DNA of 56,382 bases from Gammaproteobacteria bacterium (GTDB lineage Bacteria; Pseudomonadota; Gammaproteobacteria; Chromatiales; Chromatiaceae), in assembly GCA_024510845.1 (NCBI GenBank), contig JANEMA010000008.1, positions 1-56,382 of the forward strand, in the 5' to 3' direction. A model generated the notes under the pieces. It searched no databases and was not told the origin of the DNA. It saw nothing but the letters and a program-made list of their open reading frames with translations. A program made the translations under genes and the position numbers. Shown here one piece after another: positions 1 through 7,646 of this stretch (the stretch's first letter is position 1; each line of letters starts with the position of its first letter).

Positions 1-164
1 ATAACGGCGGGGGCGGATTGAAATCTCGAATAAATCCAACCGTATTAATGACTCCTCGCGTTACCCGACCTGCAACCGAATCGGTCGATGACTGGGACGG
101 CCCATTCCCGCTCCGAACCTGTCCTGCCAACAAGCCTCCGATACGGGACCGCAACGACACGAGA

Positions 165-192
165 CTACAAAAGGGTGGGGGTGTTGCACCCT
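165..192 (-). terminator. Possible weak terminator after hinT
   Basis: On the minus strand AGGGTG and CACCCT can pair around a 9-base loop and are followed by TTTTG. This lies 10 bases past the hinT stop. The stem is short and the T tract brief, so it is only a candidate end for the dnaX-ybaB-recR-hinT transcript. The remaining bases up to the window edge show no gene I can support. Confidence 0.35.
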
Positions 193-201
193 GCATATCA
201 C

Positions 202-546
202 TCAACCAGGCGACCAACCCATCTGCCGGCCACCTAGCAGGTGCAGGTGGATGTGGAATACGGTCTGGCCACCCTCGGCATTGCAGTTCATCACCGTGCG
301 GTAGCCACGTTCGGCTAGTCCCTCGTCGCCGGCAATCCTGGCCGCGACATGGGACATGTGACCAACCAGCGCCTCATCGACAGTGGTCAGATCGTTGAGG
401 GTGGCGATGTGACGGCGCGGGATCACTAGTACGTGCACCGGCGCCTGGGGATTGAGATCACGGAAAGCCACCACCTGATCGTCTTCGTAGACTTTCTCCG
501 CCGAAATCTCTCCGGTGGAAATCTTGCAGAAGATGCAGTTGTTCAT
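202..546 (-). CDS. hinT: HIT family nucleotide hydrolase/transferase (HinT-like)
   Basis: A 114-aa histidine triad protein, the usual length for HinT. The triad H98-I-H100-L-H102-L-L sits near the C-terminus, and the N-terminal IFCKI segment with C4 and C7 matches the family. HinT proteins hydrolyse purine nucleoside phosphoramidates and adenylated substrates in the cytoplasm as homodimers. The start codon overlaps the recR stop by four bases (ATGA), so translation is probably coupled and the gene is last in the dnaX-ybaB-recR operon. Family assignment is secure; the natural substrate is unknown. Confidence 0.93.
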   Translation of the reverse strand: MNNCIFCKISTGEISAEKVYEDDQVVAFRDLNPQAPVHVLVIPRRHIATLNDLTTVDEALVGHMSHVAARIAGDEGLAERGYRTVMNCNAEGGQTVFHIHLHLLGGRQMGWSPG

Positions 547-1154
547 GGGTTGTTCTCCATCAATCGGCGGCGCCCGGCAAAGGCGTGTGCCAGGGTTCCG
601 CTGTCCACGTATTCGAGCTCGCCACCCAGGGGAACACCATGGGCGATGCGCGTAACCTGGATGCCCAGCCCCATGGCCAGCTCGCCGATATAGTGTGCCG
701 TGGCCTCGCCCTCAACCGTGGTGGTGGTGGCAAGGATCAGTTCACGCACCTGATCGACGCGAAGGCGCTCGCGCAGGTCATCGAGTCCCAGTTCGGCGGG
801 GCCAACCCCATCGAGCGGCGAGAGTCGTCCACCAAGCACGAAATACAATCCACCGAAGCTGGTCGCCTGATCAATGACTATCACATCGGTCGGATTCTCG
901 ACTACACACAACTGTCCGGGGTCGCGCTGCGAGTTGGCGCACAGACGGCAGACTTCACATTCGGTCAGCGTGCGGCAGCGGGAGCAATGCCCGATCCGCT
1001 CCACTGCCTGCTCGAGCAACCGCGCCAGACGCAGCCCCCCTTCCCGGTCGCGCTCCAGGATATGAAAGGCCATCCGCTGCGCCGACTTGGGGCCAACCCC
1101 TGGCAGGCAGCGCAGGGCATCGACCAGCTGTTGCAGCAGAGGCATCTCACTCAC
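543..1154 (-). CDS. recR: Recombination mediator protein RecR
   Basis: 203 aa, standard RecR length. In order: an N-terminal helix-hairpin-helix with [11 protein letters not shown] (residues 17-27), a zinc finger with C57, C60, C69 and C72, then a Toprim domain beginning near residue 80 with GGLYFVLGG at 101-109. RecR works with RecO (and RecF) to load RecA on SSB-coated single-stranded DNA during gap repair. It starts 10 bases after ybaB and overlaps hinT by four bases. The dnaX-ybaB-recR order is a classic conserved operon, which supports the call. Confidence 0.97.
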   Translation of the reverse strand: MSEMPLLQQLVDALRCLPGVGPKSAQRMAFHILERDREGGLRLARLLEQAVERIGHCSRCRTLTECEVCRLCANSQRDPGQLCVVENPTDVIVIDQATSFGGLYFVLGGRLSPLDGVGPAELGLDDLRERLRVDQVRELILATTTTVEGEATAHYIGELAMGLGIQVTRIAHGVPLGGELEYVDSGTLAHAFAGRRRLMENNP

Positions 1155-1164
1155 CCGACCAGCC

Positions 1165-1488
1165 TCAGAAGGGCAGCTTCATGCCCGGTGGCAGATTGAT
1201 ACCGGCGGTAACCCCTGCCATGCGCTCCTTGGTATGTTCTTCGAGACGATGCACTGCGTCGTTCATGGCGGCAGCAATCAGATCCTCGAGCATCTCGCGA
1301 TCATCCCCCATCAGGGAATCGTCGATCTCCATCCGACGCACCTCGTGACGACCATTGATAGTGATCTTCACCAAACCACCACCGGACTGCCCCTGGACCT
1401 CGACCCGAGCCAGTTCTTCCTGCGCCTTCTGCAGTCCTTCCTGCATCTTCTGCGCCTGTTTCATCAGGTTGCCAATACCACCTTTCAT
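1165..1488 (-). CDS. ybaB: YbaB/EbfC family nucleoid-associated protein
   Basis: 107 aa beginning [16 protein letters not shown], with the N-terminal coiled-coil helix and the central [19 protein letters not shown] strand region typical of YbaB/EbfC. These small dimeric 'tweezer' proteins bind DNA and help organise the nucleoid. The gene lies 24 bases after dnaX and 10 bases before recR, the normal arrangement. A regulatory role toward recR or dnaX is often suggested from this linkage but is not shown by the sequence. Confidence 0.95.
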   Translation of the reverse strand: MKGGIGNLMKQAQKMQEGLQKAQEELARVEVQGQSGGGLVKITINGRHEVRRMEIDDSLMGDDREMLEDLIAAAMNDAVHRLEEHTKERMAGVTAGINLPPGMKLPF

Positions 1489-1512
1489 ATGCGTTCTCTC
1501 TCATGAATGAAA

Positions 1513-3126
1513 TCAATGCTCGACCAAACGGCTCGAGTCTTCGACCAGTTCGGCATCGAAACCGTCCTGCAGGGCCTGCACGAGAGGAGCGGCGGCGATA
1601 TCTTCGCGCGCCTGTCGATCACGCTGCCTGCGAGCCTGCTGCTGTCGCTGCGCCGGGGTGTCGACTACCTCCTCAGTGTGCCAGCACAGCCGCAATTCAC
1701 CAGCGCATCGGCGCAGTGCATCCAGAAGACGCTGCTCGGCCAACGAACCGAGCAGTGAGGCACAGCTGGCATCGACCGCCAAGGTGAGGGTGCGGCTATT
1801 CCAGTCGCGTACCTCCGAGTGCGCCGCAAGCTCGGCGGCCATACCACTCAGACCCAATCGCGGCAACAGGGCATGCCAGTCATCAAAGGGGTTGCTCCCT
1901 TCCCCTGCAAACGGTTCCTCTGCCACTGAAAGCGATTCCTCCCGTCTCTCGGCTGCGGGTGATGCACTGGCTCCCGCAACCGGGACCGAAGGGGCTGGCG
2001 CCGTGCGCATCGGCGCCGATACACGTTGACTCCCGGGGCCGTCATACGGGCGAAATGCCAGCATGCGCAACAGGATCATCTCGAAACCAGATTGCGCATC
2101 CGGTGCCAACGGTAAATCGCGCTGGCCAACCAGGGCGATCTGGTAGTGTAGCTGGACCTCCTCGGGCGAAAGCGCAGCGGCCAGGGCTTCGAAGCACTCA
2201 CGCTCACCCCAGCTCGCCGACCAGGCCTCGGACGTGGCCTGCAACAGGGCGACACGGTGCAGCAGTAACAGCAGATCCTTGAGCAGGGCAGCGAAGTCCG
2301 GGGACTTCTCGGCCAGGGCACGGACACCTTCCAGTATCCCGGCAGCATCGCCCTGCTGCACACGCTCGAGCAGCTCGGGCAACAGGTCCGAGGCGCTCAC
2401 ACCAAGCATGTCGCGCACCGCCTCGTAGTCCACCCGGCCACCACCGAAGGCAATGGCCTGATCGAGTAAGCTCAAGCCATCGCGCATGCTGCCATCGGCG
2501 GTACGCGCCAACAGGTAGAGTGCACGCGCATCGTGTTCCATGCCCTCCTCGTCCAGGATGTGCTCGAGCTGTCCCTGGATCTGCTCGATGGGCAGGCGGT
2601 TGAGGCTGAATTGCAGACAACGCGACAGCACCGTGACCGGCACTTTTTGTGGATCGGTAGTCGCCAGCAGAAACTTGACGTGCGGCGGTGGCTCCTCGAG
2701 CGTCTTAAGCAGGGCATTGAAACTGTGGTTGGAGAACATGTGTACCTCATCGATGAGATACACCTTGTAGCGCCCCCGCACCGGAGCGTAGGGCACATTC
2801 TCGAGCAGCTCACGGGTATCGTCCACACCGGTCTTGGAAGCGGCATCCACCTCGATCAGATCGACAAAGCGCCCTTCGTCCACATCTCGGCAGATACTGC
2901 ACTCACCACAGGGCTGTGCCGTCACCCCCTGCTCGCAGTTGAGCGACTTGGCGAGAATGCGTGCGATGGTGGTCTTGCCCACGCCTCGCGTACCGGTGAA
3001 CAGATAGGCATGGTGCAGACGGTCGTTCTCCAGCGCATTGCTCAGCGCACGCACCACATGGGCCTGTCCAACCAGTTCCGAGAATGTCTTGGGACGCCAG
3101 CGACGCGCCAGTACCTGATAGGGCAT
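1513..3126 (-). CDS. dnaX: DNA polymerase III subunit tau (gamma/tau clamp loader)
   Basis: 537 aa. The AAA+ module has Walker A GTRGVGKT (45-52), a zinc module C64/C73/C76/C79, Walker B LIDEVH (124-129) and the arginine-finger region LLATTDPQKVPVTVLSRC. The C-terminal third is less conserved, as expected for the tau polymerase-contact region. The protein is shorter than E. coli tau (643 aa). I see no A-AAA-AAG slippery heptamer late in the frame, so production of a separate gamma by frameshifting is not evident. Part of the ATP-driven beta-clamp loader. First protein gene after the 4.5S RNA gene, in operon with ybaB-recR. Confidence 0.96.
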   Translation of the reverse strand: MPYQVLARRWRPKTFSELVGQAHVVRALSNALENDRLHHAYLFTGTRGVGKTTIARILAKSLNCEQGVTAQPCGECSICRDVDEGRFVDLIEVDAASKTGVDDTRELLENVPYAPVRGRYKVYLIDEVHMFSNHSFNALLKTLEEPPPHVKFLLATTDPQKVPVTVLSRCLQFSLNRLPIEQIQGQLEHILDEEGMEHDARALYLLARTADGSMRDGLSLLDQAIAFGGGRVDYEAVRDMLGVSASDLLPELLERVQQGDAAGILEGVRALAEKSPDFAALLKDLLLLLHRVALLQATSEAWSASWGERECFEALAAALSPEEVQLHYQIALVGQRDLPLAPDAQSGFEMILLRMLAFRPYDGPGSQRVSAPMRTAPAPSVPVAGASASPAAERREESLSVAEEPFAGEGSNPFDDWHALLPRLGLSGMAAELAAHSEVRDWNSRTLTLAVDASCASLLGSLAEQRLLDALRRCAGELRLCWHTEEVVDTPAQRQQQARRQRDRQAREDIAAAPLVQALQDGFDAELVEDSSRLVEH

Positions 3127-3195
3127 ATCACGGATACCTGCAGAAAGCGGATTGGCAATTTAACCAAGCATCAGACGCATGGGAGGGAAAAGGGC

Positions 3196-3303
3196 GGCGA
3201 CCCTGCCAGCGATTCCCGGCGCACGCGCCAGCTGCTATGGCTGCTCCCTTCCGGGCCTGACCAAGTTTACAGCCCAGCGTCGCGGGAGACCAACAGGGTC
3301 ACC
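3196..3303 (-). ncRNA. ffs: 4.5S RNA, signal recognition particle RNA (small bacterial type)
   Basis: On the minus strand the conserved SRP core GGTCAGGCCCGGAAGGGAGC is present (with the GGAA tetraloop), preceded by CTGTTGGTCTCCCGC and followed by GCGCGTGCGCCGGGA, closely following E. coli 4.5S RNA. The ends GGTGACCCTG and CAGGGTCGCC pair almost perfectly (one G-U), giving a 108-nt hairpin. The RNA binds Ffh and targets nascent membrane proteins. Its position just upstream of dnaX on the same strand is common in gammaproteobacteria. Exact ends are inferred from stem pairing. Confidence 0.93.
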
Positions 3304-3749
3304 ATCGAGTGGCGAATTATGCCAGAAAAAGGATCGATGCGAGAAAGGCCATGAAGAATACGAAGATTCACTTGGAAACACTGCAAACAGAAATCCTTCG
3401 CGCTCTCTGTGTACCAAGCAGGTCCTTCGATCTCGTGAAAGATTTTGGGACATCCCAATTCCCAAAGCCGACTCGATCTTCGACTGCCATTGAGGCAACG
3501 GACGCTCAGCTGATTTACAGCACATGGCGACTCCCGCAAATGGCTCGACACCGCGTTCGAATGCTCACCTTGTTTCCCCTTCGGGCACACAAGCACACAC
3601 TGGGCAAACCGTCTCTCCTCGCGCTTACCGGTGACTACCCACCTTCAGCTTCGCTCTGCCCAGGCAGATAGCATTTGTGGTAAATCATCACGCATGGCCT
3701 GGAAACATCCGCGCCCCAGCAACCTTTGCGTCCTTTGCGATTTTCTCCC
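3304..3749. other. Gene-free spacer between ffs and cbbR with degenerate dispersed-repeat sequence
   Basis: No credible coding sequence. The open frames here have no recognisable domain and run through repeat-like sequence such as CTTCGCGCTCTCTGTGTACC (3397-3416) and CCTTTGCGTCCTTTGCGA (3723-3740). These resemble the CCTTCGTGTCCTTCGTGG-type sequence seen between cbbQ and cbbO. The piece at 3415-3449 has a near copy at 52193-52230. Confidence 0.6.
3415..3449 (-). repeat. Dispersed intergenic repeat, copy 1
   Basis: Read on the minus strand, this stretch contains AAAATCTTTCACGA followed by CGAAG and GCTTG at the same spacing as in the plus-strand copy at 52193-52230. The two match over roughly 35 bases with a few mismatches. 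It belongs to no gene and looks like a decayed member of an interspersed repeat family. Confidence 0.55.
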
Positions 3750-4715
3750 CTAACCTGTCGGTACTTGCAGCAGGGGCCCGGCTTCTTCGCCATGAAGATA
3801 ATCGAGGAAGGCTTTGGCGATAGGCGGCAAACGCTTACCCTGGCGATAGACCACATGCCAATGACGCAGGATGGGGAAATCCTCGACATTCAGCACCACC
3901 AGGGTCCCTGCCTCGAGTTCCAGTTCCAGAGTGTGAACAGATACCAGCCCCAGTCCGAGACCGGCCTCTACCGCATTCTTTATCGCCGAGTTGGAGGTGG
4001 TCTCGATACCAGTGCGCAACTGCATGCCGCGCTCGCGGAAGAAGCGTTCCATGGCGATACGCGTACCCGATTCACACTCGCGCACCACGAAGGTTTCCGA
4101 CTGGATGCGCTGCAGGGGGACGGGACCCGGCTCGGCGGCAAGGGAATGATCGGGCCGGGCGATTACCACCAGCGGGTTTTCCATGAAGGCCTGCACCTCC
4201 AGGTCCAGCCCATCGGGCGGCTTGCCCATGATGACGATATCGGTCTGATTCTCGGCCAGTTGATCGAGCAAGGCCTTGCGGTTGGTCACGTCCAGCGAAT
4301 AGGTGCTCTCAGGATAACACTGGGCAAAGGCACCGAGGATGCGAGTCGCAAAGGAATTGGCCGTGGTCGCCACACTCAGGCGCAGGTGGCCGCGACGCAC
4401 ACCCTTGAGCGCGGCCATCACCTCGTCGAGCTCGCGCAACTGCTCACCGATATGACGACAGTAACTGTACATCTCGCGCCCAGCCTCGGTCAGATGGATA
4501 CGCTTGCCCAGTTTTTCGAACAGGGGCAGACCCGCGGCATCCTCAAGCTGGCGCACCTGCATGGACACCGCTGGCTGGCTCAGATGCAGCTCCTCGGCGG
4601 CACGAGTGAAACTCAGGTGGCGGGCAACCGCCTCGAACAAGGTGAGCTGACGCAATGTGAGATGGATGTCGAATGCCCTCTTGCCTGTACTTGGCCCACC
4701 CACTTGTGGGGCCAC
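3750..4715 (-). CDS. cbbR: LysR-type transcriptional regulator, CbbR (RuBisCO operon activator)
   Basis: 321 aa. An N-terminal winged helix-turn-helix (about residues 18-75, with FTRAAEELHLSQPAVSMQVRQ) is followed by a periplasmic-binding-protein-like effector domain (about 100-310). The sequence after the HTH, including RRGHLRLSVATTANSFATR, is characteristic of CbbR. It is transcribed divergently from cbbM, the usual arrangement, so it probably activates cbbM-cbbQ-cbbO in response to Calvin-cycle metabolites and represses itself. The first 17 residues before HLTLRQL exceed the usual N-terminus; a nearby GTG could be the true start. Function is well supported by context plus family. Confidence 0.92.
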   Translation of the reverse strand: MAPQVGGPSTGKRAFDIHLTLRQLTLFEAVARHLSFTRAAEELHLSQPAVSMQVRQLEDAAGLPLFEKLGKRIHLTEAGREMYSYCRHIGEQLRELDEVMAALKGVRRGHLRLSVATTANSFATRILGAFAQCYPESTYSLDVTNRKALLDQLAENQTDIVIMGKPPDGLDLEVQAFMENPLVVIARPDHSLAAEPGPVPLQRIQSETFVVRECESGTRIAMERFFRERGMQLRTGIETTSNSAIKNAVEAGLGLGLVSVHTLELELEAGTLVVLNVEDFPILRHWHVVYRQGKRLPPIAKAFLDYLHGEEAGPLLQVPTG

Positions 4716-5224
4716 AAATATGCACTCCTGATCCAGAATTCAGCACATCATCCGGCACGAAAGAACCAACATGCCGCAAACCGTGATCCCGAAATCGACA
4801 TCTTGGATTGAGTCCTGGATACCGGCAAGCTGCTTCAATCGAGCCCGGCTGCCGCAACCGCGTCGAAGAGGATCACTGGCATTCGGCCTGCCCGACCTGT
4901 CGGGATACCAGCATGGTGCTGTGCCGGCAGCCAGTAGTCTACACCCTGTCAGGCCATCGACTGTACAGCCACACGGTGATCCACCGTATCGATCAGACCG
5001 CGACAACGCCGCCACCTTCCGCAGAGTGCACTCATGGGCTTCCCCCCTGCCCATAAGCATAAGGATTACATTATGGTAACGATAAATAAATCAGCATTCC
5101 CTTATGGCCTGCAACCCTCTAGACTGTATGTCTGTTTGTAAGTTACAGGGGCTTGCTCTCGCGCTCTCTGTGTTTCCTGTGCCCACGGGCACCTCCACTA
5201 TGATTATCAGCCGAGGATATCTAC
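4716..5224. promoter_or_regulatory. Divergent cbbR-cbbM control region
   Basis: 509 bases with no supported gene between two divergent genes. An A/T-rich island at about 5051-5107 carries the likely CbbR operator (separate entry). The cbbM ribosome binding site is GAGGA, 10 bases before the cbbM ATG. The rest shows no recognisable element. Confidence 0.6.
5051..5107. promoter_or_regulatory. Candidate CbbR operator: nested inverted repeats
   Basis: CCATAAG (5051-5057) and CTTATGG (5101-5107) form an inverted repeat enclosing a second one, TTAC-N6-GTAA (5066-5079). The inner site can be read as TTA-N8-TAA, matching the general TNA-N7/8-TNA pattern described for CbbR half-sites. The span of 57 bases is about what LysR-type tetramers protect. 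It lies about 120-170 bases upstream of cbbM. Seen: the repeats. Inferred: CbbR binding. Confidence 0.5.
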
Positions 5225-6619
5225 ATGGCTCTCGATCAATCCAGTCGTTATTCCGATCTCAGCCTGAAGGAAGAGGATCTCATCGCCGGCGGGCGACATA
5301 TCCTGGTCGCCTACAAGATGAAACCCAAGCCCGGCCATGGCTACTTGGAAGCTGCCGCCCACTTTGCTGCCGAGTCATCCACCGGCACCAACGTCGAGGT
5401 CTGTACCACCGACGAGTTCACCAAGGGCGTGGACGCATTGGTGTACCACATCGACGAGGCCAACGAGGACATGCGCATCGCCTATCCGCTCGATCTGTTC
5501 GATCGGAACGTCACCGACGGCCGCATGATGATGGTCTCCTTCCTCACCCTGACCATCGGCAACAACCAGGGCATGGGCGACATCGAATACGGCAAGATGA
5601 TCGACTTCTACATGCCCCGCCGCGCCATAGAACTGTTCGACGGGCCGTCCAAGGACATCTCCGACATGTGGCGTATCCTTGGCCGGCCCATCATCGATGG
5701 CGGCTACATCGCCGGCACCATCATCAAGCCCAAGCTGGGCCTGCGTCCCGAACCCTTCGCCGAGGCGGCCTACCAGTTCTGGCTGGGCGGCGACTTCATC
5801 AAGAACGACGAACCCCAGGGCAACCAGGTGTTCGCACCGCTGAAAAAGGTGATACCGCTGGTGGCCGACGCCATGAAGCGCGCCCAGGACGAGACCGGCG
5901 AGGCCAAGCTGTTCTCGGCCAACATCACCGCCGACGACCACAGCGAGATGATCGCCCGCGGCGAGTTCGTCCTGGAGACCTTCGGCGAGTTTGCCGATCA
6001 CGTGGCCTTTCTGGTGGATGGCTTCGTCGGCGGCCCGGGCATGATCACCACCGCCCGCCGCTGGTTCCCCAACCAGTACCTGCACTACCACCGCGCAGGC
6101 CACGGCATGATCACCTCGCCCTCTGCCAAGCGCGGCTACACCGCCTACGTTCTGGCCAAGATGTCCCGCCTGCAGGGTGCCTCCGGCATCCATGTCGGCA
6201 CCATGGGCTATGGCAAGATGGAAGGTGACAGGGATGACCGCATCATCGCCTACATGATCGAGCGCGACAGCGTGGACGGCCCGGTGTACCACCAGGAGTG
6301 GTACGGCATGAAGCCCACCACCCCCATCATCTCCGGCGGCATGAACGCCCTGCGCCTGCCCGGCTTCTTCGAGAACCTGGGCCACGGCAACGTGATCAAC
6401 ACCGCGGGTGGTGGCTCCTATGGTCACATCGACAGCCCGGCCGCCGGTGCGATCTCCCTGCGTCAGGCCTACGAGTGCTGGAAGGCCGGCGCCGACCCCA
6501 TCGAGTGGGCCAAGGAACACAAGGAATTCGCCCGTGCCTTCGAATCCTTCCCGCACGATGCCGATGCCCTGTACTCGGGCTGGCGCGACAAGTTGGGCGT
6601 GAGCGCTGCTCACAAATAA
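5225..6619 (+). CDS. cbbM: Ribulose-1,5-bisphosphate carboxylase/oxygenase, form II large subunit
   Basis: 464 aa, typical for the form II enzyme. The catalytic K168 is in GTIIKPK. The carbamylated lysine K193 with D195 and E196 is in GGDFIKNDE. The loop-6 lysine is in GYGKMEGD. The form II sequence NITADD is present. No small-subunit gene follows, as expected for form II. It fixes CO2 onto RuBP in the cytoplasm; form II favours high CO2/low O2 habitats. It is divergent from cbbR and ends at a strong terminator, with cbbQ and cbbO downstream on the same strand. Confidence 0.98.
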   Translation: MALDQSSRYSDLSLKEEDLIAGGRHILVAYKMKPKPGHGYLEAAAHFAAESSTGTNVEVCTTDEFTKGVDALVYHIDEANEDMRIAYPLDLFDRNVTDGRMMMVSFLTLTIGNNQGMGDIEYGKMIDFYMPRRAIELFDGPSKDISDMWRILGRPIIDGGYIAGTIIKPKLGLRPEPFAEAAYQFWLGGDFIKNDEPQGNQVFAPLKKVIPLVADAMKRAQDETGEAKLFSANITADDHSEMIARGEFVLETFGEFADHVAFLVDGFVGGPGMITTARRWFPNQYLHYHRAGHGMITSPSAKRGYTAYVLAKMSRLQGASGIHVGTMGYGKMEGDRDDRIIAYMIERDSVDGPVYHQEWYGMKPTTPIISGGMNALRLPGFFENLGHGNVINTAGGGSYGHIDSPAAGAISLRQAYECWKAGADPIEWAKEHKEFARAFESFPHDADALYSGWRDKLGVSAAHK

Positions 6620-6645
6620 GCTCGGCTTGTTCCCAAACAGGCAAC

Positions 6646-6669
6646 AGCCCCCTTCGCGGGGGCTTTTTC
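6646..6669 (+). terminator. Intrinsic terminator after cbbM
   Basis: AGCCCCC-TTCGC-GGGGGCT followed by TTTTCTTC, 26 bases past the cbbM stop. A perfect 7-bp G/C stem plus T tract makes this a good Rho-independent terminator. Partial read-through would give less cbbQ-cbbO than cbbM message, which suits chaperone genes. Confidence 0.85.
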
Positions 6670-6726
6670 TTCATGCCTCCACGGTGACATGAAGAAAAGG
6701 CAATCACCCGAATACGGATACCGACC

Positions 6727-7530
6727 ATGAGCGATACCGACCAGTACCTGATCCGTCAGGAACCCTTCTATCAGCCACAGGCCGATGAAGTGCTGCTCTA
6801 TGAGGCCGCCTATGCCGGGCGCCTGCCGGTGATGATCAAGGGGCCAACCGGCTGCGGCAAGTCGCGCTTCATCGAATACATGGCATGGAAGCTGGGCCGA
6901 CCACTGATCACCGTGGCCTGCAACGAAGACATGACCGCCTCCGACCTGGTAGGCCGCTATCTGCTGGACGCCGACGGTACCCGTTGGCTGGACGGCCCGC
7001 TCACCGTGGCCGCGCGTATCGGTGCCATCTGCTACCTGGACGAGATCGTCGAGGCCAGGCAGGACACCACCGTGGTGATCCACCCGCTCACCGACCACCG
7101 CCGCACCCTGCCGCTGGACAAGAAGGGTGAGCTGATCGATGCCCATCCTGAATTCCAGCTGGTCATCTCCTACAACCCGGGCTATCAGTCGTTGATGAAA
7201 GACCTCAAGCAGTCCACCAAGCAGCGCTTCTCGGCCATGACCTTCGACTATCCCGAGGCCAACCTGGAGGCCGAGATCGTGGCCAGCGAAACCGACACCG
7301 ACGGCCAGGTCACAGAAAAACTGGTGCAGATTGCACATATCGCGCGCAACCTCAAGGGACATGGTCTGGACGAAGGCATCTCCACCCGCCTGCTGGTCTA
7401 TGCCGCCCGCCTGATCGCGCGCGGCATCGCACCCGTGCGCGCCTGCCGCATGGCGCTGGTCGATCCGATCACCGACGATGAGGACATCCGTTCGACCCTG
7501 CACCACGCCATCGACACCGTCTTTACCTGA
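6727..7530 (+). CDS. cbbQ: RuBisCO activase AAA+ subunit CbbQ (MoxR family)
   Basis: 267 aa AAA+ ATPase: Walker A GPTGCGKS (39-46), Walker B ICYLDEI (101-107), sensor-1 region VISYNPGYQ (147-155). CbbQ forms a hexamer that, together with CbbO, removes inhibitory sugar phosphates from RuBisCO active sites using ATP. It lies between cbbM and cbbO, the standard Q2-type arrangement in form II gene clusters. NorQ and GvpN are close relatives, but the adjacent RuBisCO and CbbO genes settle the call. Confidence 0.96.
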   Translation: MSDTDQYLIRQEPFYQPQADEVLLYEAAYAGRLPVMIKGPTGCGKSRFIEYMAWKLGRPLITVACNEDMTASDLVGRYLLDADGTRWLDGPLTVAARIGAICYLDEIVEARQDTTVVIHPLTDHRRTLPLDKKGELIDAHPEFQLVISYNPGYQSLMKDLKQSTKQRFSAMTFDYPEANLEAEIVASETDTDGQVTEKLVQIAHIARNLKGHGLDEGISTRLLVYAARLIARGIAPVRACRMALVDPITDDEDIRSTLHHAIDTVFT

Positions 7531-7542
7531 TTTCTTTCTTCA

Positions 7543-7631
7543 CCACAAAGGACATAGAGATAACGATTGCCAGGCTCGAATCCGAGCACCCTCCACCAAC
7601 CCGACCTGCGCATTCTTCGTGTCCTTCGTGG
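7543..7631. repeat. Imperfect inverted-repeat element between cbbQ and cbbO
   Basis: Left arm CCACAAAGGACATAGAGA (7543-7560) is an imperfect inverted copy (14 of 18) of the right arm, which reads CCACGAAGGACACGAAGA on the minus strand (7614-7631). The whole fills the cbbQ-cbbO gap, and the right arm ends 16 bases before the cbbO ATG. Similar CCTTCGTG-type sequence occurs elsewhere in this window as decayed pieces, so it looks like a non-coding interspersed element able to fold in the transcript. Confidence 0.6.
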
Positions 7632-7646
7632 TTACCTCATGCAACC

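Noticed and set aside
2638..2652. CAAAAAGTG in dnaX as a programmed frameshift site
   Set aside because: It lies in the conserved ATPase domain (around residue 160), far from the position where gamma would end, and is not the A-AAA-AAG heptamer.
3309..3671. 120-aa frame between ffs and cbbR
   Set aside because: It runs through dispersed-repeat sequence and has no recognisable domain.
5375..6613. 412-aa open frame antisense to cbbM
   Set aside because: It mirrors a strongly conserved gene in high-G+C DNA; the translation is low-complexity and no ribosome site or domain is evident.
7570..7590. Sequence GGCTCGAATCCGAGC resembling a tRNA T-arm
   Set aside because: No acceptor, D or anticodon arm can be drawn around it; it is the middle of the cbbQ-cbbO repeat element.
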